From contig NZ_JACEMT010000046.1 of assembly GCF_013868415.1 (NCBI RefSeq), forward strand, positions 62,001 through 126,000: a stretch of DNA of 64,000 bases, in the 5' to 3' direction. This document shows positions 1 through 10,101 of this stretch, piece after piece. The notes under the pieces were generated by a model. That model made no database searches and was not told the origin of the DNA. It saw only the letters and a list, made by a program, of their open reading frames with translations. Both the position numbers and the translations under genes were made by a program. Origin of the DNA: Marinobacterium marinum. Lineage in GTDB: Bacteria; Pseudomonadota; Gammaproteobacteria; Pseudomonadales; Balneatricaceae. The stretch's first letter is position 1, and each line of letters starts with the position of its first letter.

Positions 1-1
1 C

Positions 2-58
2 CTGACCGGGGTCCTGTTCTTTTTCTGGTTTTTCCTTGAAGTTTTGCTGGCAAATTAA
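2..58 (+). CDS. 3' end of an unknown membrane-type protein (partial)
   Basis: Only the last 18 codons lie in the window. They read LTGVLFFFWFFLEVLLAN and end in TAA at 56-58. The stretch is strongly hydrophobic, as in a C-terminal membrane segment, but it is too short to assign to a family. The frame is chosen only because it is open and hydrophobic; it could be chance. Confidence 0.3.
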   Translation: MTGVLFFFWFFLEVLLAN

Positions 59-128
59 GACAAAACTGCTCAAGCTGTAAGCAGGAACGCCGATAGATTC
101 TCTGCCATCTGCGTTTGAGGTTAGGATC

Positions 129-1417
<1,289 letters not shown>

Positions 1418-1508
1418 ACACCGGGTACACTGTACAAACCCGGCCTTCCCCTGAAGGCCGGAACGCTCCAGGGACCTGAGAATCAGGTTACAAGGAAGCC
1501 AAGGACGC

Positions 1509-3545
1509 ATGAACAACCCGATTGATTCGGCCTATATGGCTCTCAAGGAAGAGCTGGTTATCGGCCCCAACCATCACCGCTTCCAGCTGGTGCGTCACCA
1601 ACGTGACCACTTCCTGGGCTCTTTCTGGCTGGCTGAAGATATCTCCACGGCCTCACGTACCGAAGTCAGCCTGCTGATTTTGCGCCCTGAACTGGTACGC
1701 CAGCCCGAGTTTGCCGACCGACTGCGCAAACGCCTGGTGCGCCTGCGCCCTTTGCTGACACACCCCCATATTGCCAGCTGCTACGGGTATTTCAGCTGGC
1801 GGGACCTGGTTTTTCTTTCCTACGAACAACTGGGCGAGAAAACCCTGTCCGACCTGCTGGCCCGCAAACAGGCCGGCAAGCTAAAGCCACTGCAAAAACA
1901 AGGTCTGCTGACACAATTGGCCAAGGCTCTGGACCATAATCAACAACCTGTCCAGGCGGCTCACGGCCTGCTCGCTCCAGACCTGGTTTTTCTCAACCCC
2001 GGCAGGGGTGTCAAGCTGCTGGGCCAGGGACTGCGGGATCTCATTGATCCCATTCACACCCTGCTGCCCCTGGCACCTGAATACCCGCGCTACCAGCCCC
2101 CGGAAAGTTTTCACACACCGCCAACCGATGCGCGACAGGATGTGTATGCTCTGGCGGTCATTGCCTGGGAAATCTATAGCGGCAAACCGGCCTTTCAACC
2201 TGACGAGCCGGAAGCCTCACGCTACCAGCGCGAGCTCAAGCCTCCTTCCGGACTCAGCAAGCAACAATGGCAAGTGCTGTCACAAGCCCTCAGCCCCGAC
2301 CCTGAACAGCGCCCTGCCCATTGTTCCCAGCTGATTCACGACCTGTATGCGCCGGAAACCGCCGCCGAGGATCGTCCTCCCGATCTTCCGGAAACTGAAG
2401 TGACCGATGCCCCCTCTACAGCACCGGAACAGGCACCGCCCGCCTCCCCACGCCGGTGGCTGCGTTGGCCCACGACAAACCCGATCGGCAATATGAGCCG
2501 TACAGCCAGGCGCTGGCTGCTTGCGGTACTGATTTTCGGTATCGGGTTCGCCGCCGGCGTCTGGACCGCATTCCTGTTCATGCAGGGGCAATTCGACTCC
2601 ATCAGTGCCCAGGCACTGGAACAAATGCGAAACAACCGCGAGTTGCGTACGGCATTCGAGTCTCTGGAACAATCACACGCCGACCTGCAGGCCCGGCATG
2701 AGAACGCCCTGAAATCGGCAGCAGCACTGCAAGCTGCCCCACAGCCTCCCGTCGAAACAGGTGATAATCTGCGCCAGGCCACACAACCGACAGCCAATCT
2801 AACTCTGTTCCAGGATGAACTAAATGGCGGAGGCCGTGGTCCACAGATGGTCATCATTCCCGCCGGACGGTTTCGCATGGGTGATCTGCACGGCCAGGGA
2901 GACGACAATGAATATCCCGTACACGAGGTTGTCATGACCCACGGCTTTGCGTTGGCACGTCACGAAGTGACCTTTGAAGAATACGACCGCTTTGCCACCG
3001 CAACCGGCCGCGCTCTGCCTGCCGACGAAGGATGGGGCCGAGGCCAACGTCCTGTTGTCAACGTCAGCTGGCTGGATGCCCGGGCCTATACTCGCTGGCT
3101 AAGCCAGCAGACAGGACAGCCCTACCGCCTGCCCACCGAGGCCGAATGGGAATACAGCGCACGCGCCGGCACCGAATCGATATACTGGTGGGGCGATGAA
3201 ATGCTGGACGGGTTTGCCGTCTGTGATGGCTGCGGGTCTCAATGGGACGGCCAGAGTTCAGCACCTGTCGGCAGCACTCGTGCCAACCCCTGGGGCGTCC
3301 AGGACCTCAGCGGCAACGTGGACGAATGGGTTCAGGACTGCTACCAGCCCGACTACCGTAATGCCCCCGGAGACGGCAGCGCCGAACAGACGACGGGCTG
3401 TCATCAGCGCGTGATGCGCGGCGGGTCCTGGTTTGACATACCACGCTTGATCCGACCGGCCAGTCGCTACCGACATCCGGAGGACAGCTCCCGAAACAGC
3501 TGGGGATTCAGGGTTGCCCTTGATCTACCAGATAGCATGCACTAA
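1509..3545 (+). CDS. pseudokinase-TM-FGE-sulfatase domain fusion protein
   Basis: A 678-residue three-part protein. Residues about 15-280 look like an Hanks-type Ser/Thr kinase lobe (PPESF and DVYALAVIAWEIYSGKPAF match the APE-to-helix-F region). The usual catalytic residues are gone: the HRD loop reads HGLLAPD, no DFG is present and no VAxK lysine is seen, so it should be a pseudokinase. A transmembrane helix (about 336-358) and a coiled coil (about 365-400) follow. Residues about 435-672 form an FGE-sulfatase/SUMF1-type domain (MVIIPAGRFRMGD, RLPTEAEWEYSARAG, DLSGNVDEWVQDCY, VMRGGSWFD, NSWGFRVAL). The paired catalytic cysteines of true formylglycine oxidases are missing near its C-terminus. 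It lies 12 nt upstream of a DUF4139 gene. The role is probably envelope sensing or scaffolding (inference). Confidence 0.85.
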   Translation: MNNPIDSAYMALKEELVIGPNHHRFQLVRHQRDHFLGSFWLAEDISTASRTEVSLLILRPELVRQPEFADRLRKRLVRLRPLLTHPHIASCYGYFSWRDLVFLSYEQLGEKTLSDLLARKQAGKLKPLQKQGLLTQLAKALDHNQQPVQAAHGLLAPDLVFLNPGRGVKLLGQGLRDLIDPIHTLLPLAPEYPRYQPPESFHTPPTDARQDVYALAVIAWEIYSGKPAFQPDEPEASRYQRELKPPSGLSKQQWQVLSQALSPDPEQRPAHCSQLIHDLYAPETAAEDRPPDLPETEVTDAPSTAPEQAPPASPRRWLRWPTTNPIGNMSRTARRWLLAVLIFGIGFAAGVWTAFLFMQGQFDSISAQALEQMRNNRELRTAFESLEQSHADLQARHENALKSAAALQAAPQPPVETGDNLRQATQPTANLTLFQDELNGGGRGPQMVIIPAGRFRMGDLHGQGDDNEYPVHEVVMTHGFALARHEVTFEEYDRFATATGRALPADEGWGRGQRPVVNVSWLDARAYTRWLSQQTGQPYRLPTEAEWEYSARAGTESIYWWGDEMLDGFAVCDGCGSQWDGQSSAPVGSTRANPWGVQDLSGNVDEWVQDCYQPDYRNAPGDGSAEQTTGCHQRVMRGGSWFDIPRLIRPASRYRHPEDSSRNSWGFRVALDLPDSMH

Positions 3546-3557
3546 GGAGAGCCTTAT

Positions 3558-4973
3558 ATGCTGAACAACAGACTCACTCCCACGTTGGGCCTGACGCTGA
3601 TTGCCCTGTCCGGCAGCGCTCAAGGCAACGAGCTTTACCTGAATGAAACAACCCGCAGCCAGCTGAGCCTGACCCTCTACCAGCAGGACCTGGCACTGGT
3701 AGAAGAACACCGCCAAATTCCCGAGCTGGCGGCAAACAGCCGCGTCATTCTGCAGGGTGTCAGTCCACAGATGCAGGCCGAGACCCTGCAGATCGCCGGT
3801 GCCGGTGTCATTACCGAGCAAAACCTGGAACAGAACCTGCTGGGCCTGAGCGAACTGCTGCAGCGTCACAGCGGCAAGACCGTTACCCTGGCGCGCTTCA
3901 ACAGCGTCACCGGCGCCGAAACACGGCAACAGGTGCGCCTGCTGAAGACGGAAGGCCGAGAGATTCTGGTTGAAAACGATGCCAACCAGATCGAAACCCT
4001 GCCTCTGAATCACAGCGGCTGGCGCGTGATTTTCCCGACCCCTGAAGGGGGGTATCAGTTAAAGCCCCAGCTGTCATTTGTCAGTGAAGGCATCGACCGG
4101 CCCGGGTCGGCCAAGTTGCTCTATCTGACCCACGGTCTGAGCTGGAGTATGGACTATGTTGTCAACCTGAACGAAGATGGCACCGCCCTCAGCCTGCAAG
4201 GCTTGGCCACGCTCAACAACCAGAGCGGCCAGGCCTGGCCCGATGCCACCATCAAGCTACTGGCCGGCAGCGTCAGCCAGCCATCGCCCTACCCTCAAAT
4301 GGAGGCACGGGTTGCCATGCATGCCATGGCCATGGACAAGTCCGGTGGACAAGCGGCTCCCGGCAGCATCCAGGACTACCACCTTTACACTCTGCCTCAC
4401 CCTCTGACGCTGAACGACCAACAGCAAAAGCAGATTCCGCTTATCAGTCGCGCACAGATTCCGGCCGAAATCCGTTACCATCAGCAGATTCAGGTCAGCA
4501 CCCACCAGCAACTGCCGCCACAGAAGCATCAGGCCAACATCCACCTGACATTCGATGCTCCCGAGCTGGAAGGCGACAAAACGCCACTGCCTGCCGGACA
4601 GGCGCGCGTTTTCCGCCCGGACGCTTCCGGCCAGATGCAGTTTGTCGGTGGCAGCCAGCTGAAGGCTACAGCTCCTGGTGACAATGCCCGACTGCAGCTG
4701 GGCAAAGCCTTTGATGTCAGCGTGGAATACACCCAGACCGCCTTCAAAAAGGTCTTTGACGGCTATGAAGTCAGTTACGAAGTCCTGCTGAGCAACCGCT
4801 CTGATACCGATAAGCCGTTCAATCTGAACGCCCTGATGCCGATGCCGTTCACCCTGCAGGCATCCAGCATCGAGCCTGCGGATGAAAGCGGCGCTCAAAT
4901 CGAGTGGGCGTTCGACCTGAAGGCCGGGGAAGAAAAAAACCTGACGTTCACCGCCAAGTTGATCAAGTCCTGA
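3558..4973 (+). CDS. exported DUF4139 domain protein
   Basis: A 471-residue protein with a short signal-like N-terminus (hydrophobic TLGLTLIALSG, likely cut near SAQG), so probably periplasmic or envelope-located. The body matches DUF4139-type proteins: a central segment (LTHGLSWSMDYVVNLN, LQGLATLNNQSGQAWPDATIKLLAG) and a C-terminal beta-rich region (VFDGYEVSYEVLLSNRS, IEWAFDLKAGEEKNLTFTAKL). The molecular function of the family is unknown. It starts behind AAGGAGAG, 12 nt after the pseudokinase-FGE gene, so the two are almost certainly cotranscribed and may act together. Its 3' end overlaps the convergent Sel1 gene by 11 nt. Confidence 0.85.
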   Translation: MLNNRLTPTLGLTLIALSGSAQGNELYLNETTRSQLSLTLYQQDLALVEEHRQIPELAANSRVILQGVSPQMQAETLQIAGAGVITEQNLEQNLLGLSELLQRHSGKTVTLARFNSVTGAETRQQVRLLKTEGREILVENDANQIETLPLNHSGWRVIFPTPEGGYQLKPQLSFVSEGIDRPGSAKLLYLTHGLSWSMDYVVNLNEDGTALSLQGLATLNNQSGQAWPDATIKLLAGSVSQPSPYPQMEARVAMHAMAMDKSGGQAAPGSIQDYHLYTLPHPLTLNDQQQKQIPLISRAQIPAEIRYHQQIQVSTHQQLPPQKHQANIHLTFDAPELEGDKTPLPAGQARVFRPDASGQMQFVGGSQLKATAPGDNARLQLGKAFDVSVEYTQTAFKKVFDGYEVSYEVLLSNRSDTDKPFNLNALMPMPFTLQASSIEPADESGAQIEWAFDLKAGEEKNLTFTAKLIKS

Positions 4974-5454
4974 CGACATCTCCGGGCAGAACCGCCTGGC
5001 GCTTGCGCCAGCATTCTGCCCGCGCAGGGTCAATAGCGGTCCCCAAGGCTCCCTCGTCATACACTGCAATCATGCGCTTCACGGCCAGCGGGTGACTCTG
5101 CTCACCCGCCAATCGATAGAAAGCCAGCGCCTTGACCGGATCCGAGCGGAAATAGTGTTCGAATCCCTGTTCGTAAATCCGACCCATTTGATACTGCGCC
5201 TTGGCATCACCCAAGTCGGCCGCACGCTCAAGGTAGATCCCGCCCTGAATACGGCTGGCAACGCCCTCACCTCTAAAATGCAGCAAGTGCCCATAGGTCG
5301 AGAGTGCCGAGCGACTACCATGTTCAGCGGCCCAGCGATATAAGCGCATGGCCATCCGGTGACGCCGGCGGGAGCCTCGCAGGAAAGGAAGATGAAACAA
5401 CTGTCCGGCCAACCCGTTAATCAAAGGTGCTGTTTGCCGCATCAGCCAGCTCAT
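4963..5454 (-). CDS. Sel1-repeat (tetratricopeptide-like) protein
   Basis: A 163-residue protein with two or three Sel1-like repeats (AMRLYRWAAEHGSRSAL, GGIYLERAADLGDAKAQYQMGRIYEQG, ALAFYRLAGEQSHPLAVKRMIAVYDEG). Such alpha-solenoids bind protein partners; nothing indicates a specific one. The N-terminal 25 residues are mildly hydrophobic (APLINGLAGQLFHLPFL) without a clear signal cleavage site. I use the ATG at 5454, which has AGAGGG seven nt upstream; the longer frame up to 5586 has no comparable site. Convergent with the DUF4139 gene. Confidence 0.75.
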   Translation of the reverse strand: MSWLMRQTAPLINGLAGQLFHLPFLRGSRRRHRMAMRLYRWAAEHGSRSALSTYGHLLHFRGEGVASRIQGGIYLERAADLGDAKAQYQMGRIYEQGFEHYFRSDPVKALAFYRLAGEQSHPLAVKRMIAVYDEGALGTAIDPARAECWRKRQAVLPGDVVRT

Positions 5455-5632
5455 ATATACCCTCTGGAAATAAATTCTGATATTTTTATAACAATATGAT
5501 GAAATAATATCGGACATCGGCACACGCTGACCGATACACTGAACTATACCTGTTGTCAGCCGTGATACTAAAGTCCGTCCTGACACCTGAGTGTTTCAAC
5601 AATCAACGAGCAGTTTTGGAGTTCACCCGCTG

Positions 5633-6601
5633 ATGAATATCTTCGAAGACAACGCACTCACCATCGGCAACACCCCGCTGGTGCGCCTGAAACACCTGTG
5701 GCCCGCAGGCAACCTGTTTGCCAAGGTTGAATCTCGCAACCCGGCAGGCTCGGTCAAATGCCGTATCGGCGCCAATATGATCTGGGCCGCTGAACAGGAA
5801 GGTCGCCTCAAACCCGGCATGACGCTGATTGAACCCACCAGTGGCAATACAGGTATTGCCTTGGCATTTGTAGCAGCGGCAAAGGGCTATTCCCTGGTCC
5901 TCACCATGCCCTCATCCATGTCTCTGGAGCGCCGCAAGCTGATGAAGGCCCTGGGGGCCGATATCGTCCTCACCGAACCTGCCAAAGGTATGAAAGGTGC
6001 CATTGACAAGGCTCAACAGCTGGTGGACGAGAACCCGGATACCTATTTGATGCTGCAACAGTTCGAGAACCCGGCCAACCCGGCGATCCATGAACGTACA
6101 ACCGGGCCCGAAATCTGGCGCGATACTGATGGCGGAATTGATATTTTTGTCGCAGGTGTCGGTACCGGCGGCACACTGACCGGCGTTTCGCGTTATATCA
6201 AGAATACTCAGGGCAAGGCGATCACCAGCATTGCAGTCGAGCCCACCGATTCACCGGTCATCTCACAAACACTGGCCGGCGAAACCGTGCAACCGGCACC
6301 CCACAAAATACAAGGTATCGGTGCCGGTTTTGTGCCACGCAACCTGGATCTGGCACTGGTCGACAAGGTCGAACAGGTCGGCAACGAGGATGCCATTGCT
6401 GCCGCACGCGACCTGATGGTGAAGGAAGGTATTCTGGCCGGTATTTCCTGCGGAGCCGCCCTGGCCGCAGCCCTGCGCCAGGCCGAGTTGCCGGAAAATG
6501 CCGACAAGCAGATTGTAGTGCTGCTGCCAGATTCCGGCGAGCGCTACCTGTCATCAATTCTATTTGAAGGCATGTTCAGCGAAAACGAGACAGTGCAATA
6601 A
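5633..6601 (+). CDS. cysK: cysteine synthase A (O-acetylserine sulfhydrylase)
   Basis: PLP enzyme that makes L-cysteine from O-acetylserine and sulfide. At 322 residues it is nearly collinear with E. coli CysK. The PLP lysine is Lys42 in [11 protein letters not shown]; other motifs are [10 protein letters not shown] (substrate loop), [16 protein letters not shown] (phosphate cradle), [12 protein letters not shown] and [10 protein letters not shown]. CysM-type features are absent. The ATG at 5633 is used because homology begins at [17 protein letters not shown]; a TTGGAG lies about 12 nt upstream. A strong hairpin follows the stop, so it is monocistronic. Capture of sulfide here complements the sulfide-oxidation operon at 49.5 kb. 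Confidence 0.96.
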   Translation: MNIFEDNALTIGNTPLVRLKHLWPAGNLFAKVESRNPAGSVKCRIGANMIWAAEQEGRLKPGMTLIEPTSGNTGIALAFVAAAKGYSLVLTMPSSMSLERRKLMKALGADIVLTEPAKGMKGAIDKAQQLVDENPDTYLMLQQFENPANPAIHERTTGPEIWRDTDGGIDIFVAGVGTGGTLTGVSRYIKNTQGKAITSIAVEPTDSPVISQTLAGETVQPAPHKIQGIGAGFVPRNLDLALVDKVEQVGNEDAIAAARDLMVKEGILAGISCGAALAAALRQAELPENADKQIVVLLPDSGERYLSSILFEGMFSENETVQ

Positions 6602-6616
6602 TCTGCGTTCCTCACT

Positions 6617-6651
6617 TGTAAAAACAGCCGCTGTATGCGGCTGTTTTTACA
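6617..6651. terminator. bidirectional rho-independent terminator
   Basis: A perfect 15-nt inverted repeat (arms 6617-6631 and 6637-6651, loop TGTAT) with a T5 tract in one arm and A5 in the other. It lies 15 nt after cysK and 25 nt beyond the convergent small gene at 6677, so it can end transcripts from both sides. Confidence 0.85.
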
Positions 6652-6676
6652 TTGGAATCCGGCAAAAGCGGGGCTG

Positions 6677-6874
6677 TCAGCTCATCAATTCACGCACCTG
6701 CTGATGACTGGGGAAGCTGCTCAAATTCCGGACTTCCGCCTTGTCACCACCACGGGTCAGGATATAAGAACTCGGCTTGCGCGCACTGCCCTGATACACG
6801 CCGCTGACTTCAAAGTTCTCACCATCCACAGCTAAAATCGCAATTGTACGTTCGTGCTTCACCTGTACATCCAT
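6677..6874 (-). CDS. small conserved-looking protein, unknown function
   Basis: A 65-residue soluble protein with no membrane segment or recognised domain. The sequence alternates beta-like stretches (RTIAILAVDGENFEVSGVYQ) with a basic, Ser-rich turn (GSARKPSSY) and ends in a helix. The gene is well supported: GGAGG seven nt before the ATG, a promoter-like TTGTTA-16-TATGCT upstream, and a terminator downstream. It is flanked by inverted repeats on both sides, so it is probably an independent unit. I do not recognise the family. Confidence 0.7.
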   Translation of the reverse strand: MDVQVKHERTIAILAVDGENFEVSGVYQGSARKPSSYILTRGGDKAEVRNLSSFPSHQQVRELMS

Positions 6875-6916
6875 ACTTTTTAACCTCCGCCGATGATTTG
6901 TAGTTTTATTACATCA

Positions 6917-6944
6917 AGCATAGCCCAAAAGTAGAATATAACAA
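6917..6944 (-). promoter_or_regulatory. putative sigma70 promoter of the 65-aa gene
   Basis: Reading the minus strand, TTGTTA (6944-6939) and TATGCT (6922-6917) are separated by 16 nt and lie about 43 nt upstream of the start codon at 6874. The region is AT-rich relative to its surroundings. Confidence 0.45.
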
Positions 6945-6950
6945 GCCTGT

Positions 6951-6985
6951 TATAGTATTTTGTCGTTTGATGACAAAATACTATA
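6951..6985. terminator. AT-rich 14-bp inverted repeat after the patatin gene
   Basis: Arms 6951-6964 and 6972-6985 are perfectly complementary (TATAGTATTTTGTC and its complement) around a 7-nt loop. It starts 4 nt past the patatin stop and just upstream of the promoter of the 65-aa gene. It probably terminates the patatin transcript, though there is no T run outside the stem. An operator role is an alternative. Confidence 0.5.
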
Positions 6986-6988
6986 AGC

Positions 6989-8017
6989 TTATCGCTTCAC
7001 ACCCAGGCACTCTTCAGCCTTTCGATACCCCAAATCAATCATTTCGGCTGCCCGGTTGAACTCCAGTAACTGACAGGCATTGCGCGACACCTCGATGATC
7101 CTGTCCGGCGGGTACACTGCCAGCTTCTGCCGGGCAATGCTGCTTTGCATGGTATCAAAGGCCTGTATGGCCACTTCATACGCCCCCCAATCGCCATGTG
7201 CATCCGCCGCCATGTTTTGTTGCCAGCGCTGAATGAAACGGTTTATACGGTCACGAACAGGAGAGGCTGGCGTGACTTCCACCTCGCTCACCTGACGAAC
7301 CTCCTCCTCATTCTCCACGACGGGCGCATTCAGGTTAACAGCTAGCGTCATGTCCGTGTCGTCATGAAAGGCAGGGGCAATCGGTACCGGATTCAACACC
7401 CCACCATCCACCAGCACGTGCCCCCGGTACTTGAACGGGGTAAACAGCAGCGGAATGGCGATGGAGGCACGAATACCGTCAAACAGCCTGCCGGTATTGA
7501 TCCAGACCTCTTTCTGGCTATGCAGGTCAGTTGCCACCGCCGTAAAGTGAATGCCAAGATCTTCGATATGCACATCCCCAACCAGATCGATCAAGGTGTC
7601 TATCAGCTTATCACCCCGAACCAGTCCGCCCTTATCCCAGGTCAGGTCCAGTAACGCCATGATGTCCCGCCGCGTGACGGAACGCACCCACTCTTCGTAC
7701 TGATCCAGCTTGCCTGCGGCGTAGATGCCGCCAACCAAGGCTCCCATTGAACAGCCGGTGATCGACTGAATACGATAGCCATGCTCTCTCAGCCAGTGAA
7801 TGACACCAATGTGCGCTAATCCTCGTGCGCCACCGCTGCCAAGTACCAGCGACACGGTTTTGTGCTTGTGTGCGGACGTCATGTCTACCCCTTGTACTCC
7901 ATCCTGCTGAATGCTGCCCAGACCCGCATCCACCTGAAAACGGGCCGGTCCCCGGTAGGACAGCGACTGGTACCCAACATACAACAAGAGGACGCCACGC
8001 CCAAAGCCACCCAACAT
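6989..8017 (-). CDS. patatin-like phospholipase (RssA/NTE family)
   Basis: Serine acyl hydrolase of the bacterial patatin family, probably acting on phospholipid or lysophospholipid at the inner membrane. The oxyanion loop GSGGARG, nucleophile elbow GCSMG and catalytic Asp in VDGG (VDGGVLNPVPI) are all present, so it should be active. Two starts are plausible. The ATG at 8017 has an excellent AAAGGAGG nine nt upstream and gives 342 residues with a weakly hydrophobic N-terminal stretch (GVLLLYVGYQSL). The ATG at 7882, behind AAGGGG, gives the family-typical 297 residues. I report the longer one because of its ribosome binding site. Confidence 0.88.
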   Translation of the reverse strand: MLGGFGRGVLLLYVGYQSLSYRGPARFQVDAGLGSIQQDGVQGVDMTSAHKHKTVSLVLGSGGARGLAHIGVIHWLREHGYRIQSITGCSMGALVGGIYAAGKLDQYEEWVRSVTRRDIMALLDLTWDKGGLVRGDKLIDTLIDLVGDVHIEDLGIHFTAVATDLHSQKEVWINTGRLFDGIRASIAIPLLFTPFKYRGHVLVDGGVLNPVPIAPAFHDDTDMTLAVNLNAPVVENEEEVRQVSEVEVTPASPVRDRINRFIQRWQQNMAADAHGDWGAYEVAIQAFDTMQSSIARQKLAVYPPDRIIEVSRNACQLLEFNRAAEMIDLGYRKAEECLGVKR

Positions 8018-8344
8018 TGACTATTGCCTCCTTTGCGACGACATATGCCACAATCACCCTCGGATGCGCATACTGCGCTGCTCTGCCCCCGCCTGAACGC
8101 CAAGCGGGTTGCGCCCGACTGTGTTCGAAGGCAGGCTGGCAGATCGAGTGTCAACTTCAGATATAGGCCAGTGACATCATGTCTGCACTTTCGGACACGC
8201 ACTGTAAACTGTCAGAGAGGTTTTACACTTGAAGCAAAAAGCACTTCAAAATCAAAAGACTGGAACCCGCCTGATACAGACGGGCCGGAAGATGAAATTT
8301 TGTATTTTTACAGAAATCAAACCTGAATGTTATTCACTTTTATG
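8018..8344. other. intergenic region, 327 bp
   Basis: It lies between the VF530 gene stop and the patatin gene start, both on the minus strand. It contains the patatin Shine-Dalgarno (about 8027-8034) and two imperfect inverted repeats, TGTAAAC/GTTTTACA (8203-8227) and TTGAAG/CTTCAA (8229-8249). No convincing gene was found. It probably holds the patatin promoter, but I cannot point to clear boxes. Confidence 0.4.
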
Positions 8345-8563
8345 TCAACAGAACGTCGATATATAGAGTCGCTCTACCTTGTCTCTCGCCCAGGGAGTCC
8401 GACGCAGAAATTTCAGTGAGGACTTGATCGACGGGTCATTTTTGAAGCAGTTGATATTAATCATCAATGCCAGCTCATCCCAGCCATACTCCTCTACCAG
8501 CCGTGTCAGCAGCGTTTCCAGTTTGAGGCCATGCAGCGGATTATTGGGTTGCTCCGTACTCAT
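8345..8563 (-). CDS. VF530/DUF2132 family DNA-binding protein
   Basis: A 72-residue protein with the VF530 signature: [28 protein letters not shown], then [22 protein letters not shown] and VERLYI. A structure is known for the Vibrio fischeri founder, which was proposed to bind DNA; the physiological role is unclear. The start at 8563 matches the family N-terminus; the longer frame to 8602 adds residues without homology. Upstream GAGATAG is a weak ribosome binding site. It is separate from the neighbouring genes. Confidence 0.85.
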   Translation of the reverse strand: MSTEQPNNPLHGLKLETLLTRLVEEYGWDELALMININCFKNDPSIKSSLKFLRRTPWARDKVERLYISTFC

Positions 8564-8630
8564 AACAGCTATCTCGTAGGCGCTACAGCCGGGTGCTCGC
8601 ACCGGACCTGGGGCTGCAGCTGCGTTTATG

Positions 8631-9050
8631 TCACATCTGTGCCGCGTATGCCAGCGTAAACGCCTGTTCCTGAAACCCCTTCAACCCGGTTTCGGAAAAG
8701 TGTATCGGCAAGGGGTGGTCAGCCAGAATGGCTTTGATCCGAGCCGGCGACATCAACTCAACATCCAGCCCCTCAATCAGCTGGATGGCCGCCTCCAGTT
8801 TGAAACTGATGGCCCCACCGGCAAACTTGCCTTTATGCATGCGCTCACGAATCACCACCTTGTCAACGCTGTAATCACTCATCAACTTGGCAAAGGCGAA
8901 CTGAAACTGCTGCAGATCTTCACGCGTATGATCCTTTTTCAACGTGATTTTACGCACTCGGCATTCCGGTATCAGAAATTGCCCCTGCTCCAAATGCAAC
9001 AGGCACACAACGGCATCACTGCCGGTCAGCTCAACACCACAGATAATCAT
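8631..9050 (-). CDS. DUF3010 family protein
   Basis: A 139-residue protein matching the DUF3010 family along its length ([82 protein letters not shown]). The GxELxGxxA opening and the RERMxKGKFAGG block look like an RNase H/actin-like nucleotide fold, but no activity has been established that I know of. The ATG at 9050 gives the family start; the frame extends to 9200 without homology. Transcribed in the same direction as the Dyp peroxidase upstream, with a 100-nt gap. Confidence 0.85.
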   Translation of the reverse strand: MIICGVELTGSDAVVCLLHLEQGQFLIPECRVRKITLKKDHTREDLQQFQFAFAKLMSDYSVDKVVIRERMHKGKFAGGAISFKLEAAIQLIEGLDVELMSPARIKAILADHPLPIHFSETGLKGFQEQAFTLAYAAQM

Positions 9051-9150
9051 GACGACTCGGTCTCTAAACGGATTGACGCCCGGCCGAAGCCAGGCGGTAA
9101 TTTCATAACGACAAGAACACCCATGGCCAGGCCACAGGTGCCCCCAAGGT

Positions 9151-10077
9151 TTACGCCAGCTGCGCCAGCCAGGTACTGGAGGGCAGGAAAAACGCAGCAC
9201 CGGTTACCGCGCGAGTAAACTCCAGCAACTGATCCGCCCGTCCCTCCTCATCTCCTTCAACCATACTGGCCAGCATGCGCTCGAAGTGCTCAGGGGTCCG
9301 GCAGGTACTGACAAACACCAGCCCTTTGGACTGACTGTCCCCGTACGGCATGCTGTGGCGCAGAATTTCCATGGAGGTTCCGTCAGCATGCTTCAGGGAA
9401 GTGCGCTTGGTATGGGCATGAGGCGATTTTTCGGTACCTGCGTACTCGACATTATCAACCTTGGTCCGTCCGTACGTATCTTCCTGCTGCTTGACCGACA
9501 ACCGCTGCCAGGCCGATAGGTCATGCTCATAACGCTGCAGATGCAGGTAGCTGCCACCGGCAAACTCCGCGTCCTCATCACCCACCAGCGCAACGGCCAG
9601 GCGGTCATCCCCCTGCGGGTTTTCCGTCCCGTCCACAAAACCGGTCAGGTCGCGCATATCCTGATAGCGGAAGCCATGAACTTCCTCTACCAGGGTTGCC
9701 GCATCACGCAACATTTCCATCACGGTCTGCCCCAGCTCGAACACCGCATCGTATTGATCGGCACGGATGATAAACAGCAGATCAACCGGTGTCGAAGGCG
9801 CAACGCGCTCACCGTTTTCCAGCGCGGGAAAGCCCCGCAGCAGGGCCGGACGCTCGGCCGGGTTCAAACGATCCCAGTAGGCAGAGCCGACACCGACCAC
9901 CAAATGCAGATCCGCCTCAGGATAGCGCTCACGAAAGCGGCTCTGCAGTGCCGGCATGGAGGACAGTGCCGTGCGCACGACCTCCAGTGCACCCGGTTCA
10001 TGGGTCTGGTTGAAAGTCAAAAACAGCGCATCCTTACTGGCTTCAGCAATTACGCCTGTCTGGCAAGTATCACGCAT
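9151..10077 (-). CDS. Dyp-type heme peroxidase (YfeX-like)
   Basis: A 308-residue dye-decolorising peroxidase. The diagnostic GxxDG motif is in DLTGFVDGTENPQG, with the catalytic Asp. The heme-ligand region around HAHTKRTSL and the C-terminal half (SMPYGDSQSKGLVFVSTCRTP, FERMLASM) match the cytoplasmic YfeX/class P type. There is no Tat signal. Family members oxidise porphyrinogens and other organics with hydrogen peroxide; the true substrate is unknown. AGGAG precedes the ATG at 10077. It lies 24 nt after trpS on the same strand and may be read from it. Confidence 0.92.
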   Translation of the reverse strand: MRDTCQTGVIAEASKDALFLTFNQTHEPGALEVVRTALSSMPALQSRFRERYPEADLHLVVGVGSAYWDRLNPAERPALLRGFPALENGERVAPSTPVDLLFIIRADQYDAVFELGQTVMEMLRDAATLVEEVHGFRYQDMRDLTGFVDGTENPQGDDRLAVALVGDEDAEFAGGSYLHLQRYEHDLSAWQRLSVKQQEDTYGRTKVDNVEYAGTEKSPHAHTKRTSLKHADGTSMEILRHSMPYGDSQSKGLVFVSTCRTPEHFERMLASMVEGDEEGRADQLLEFTRAVTGAAFFLPSSTWLAQLA

Positions 10078-10101
10078 GGCTCTCTCCTGTGCCGGTCGTC
10101 T

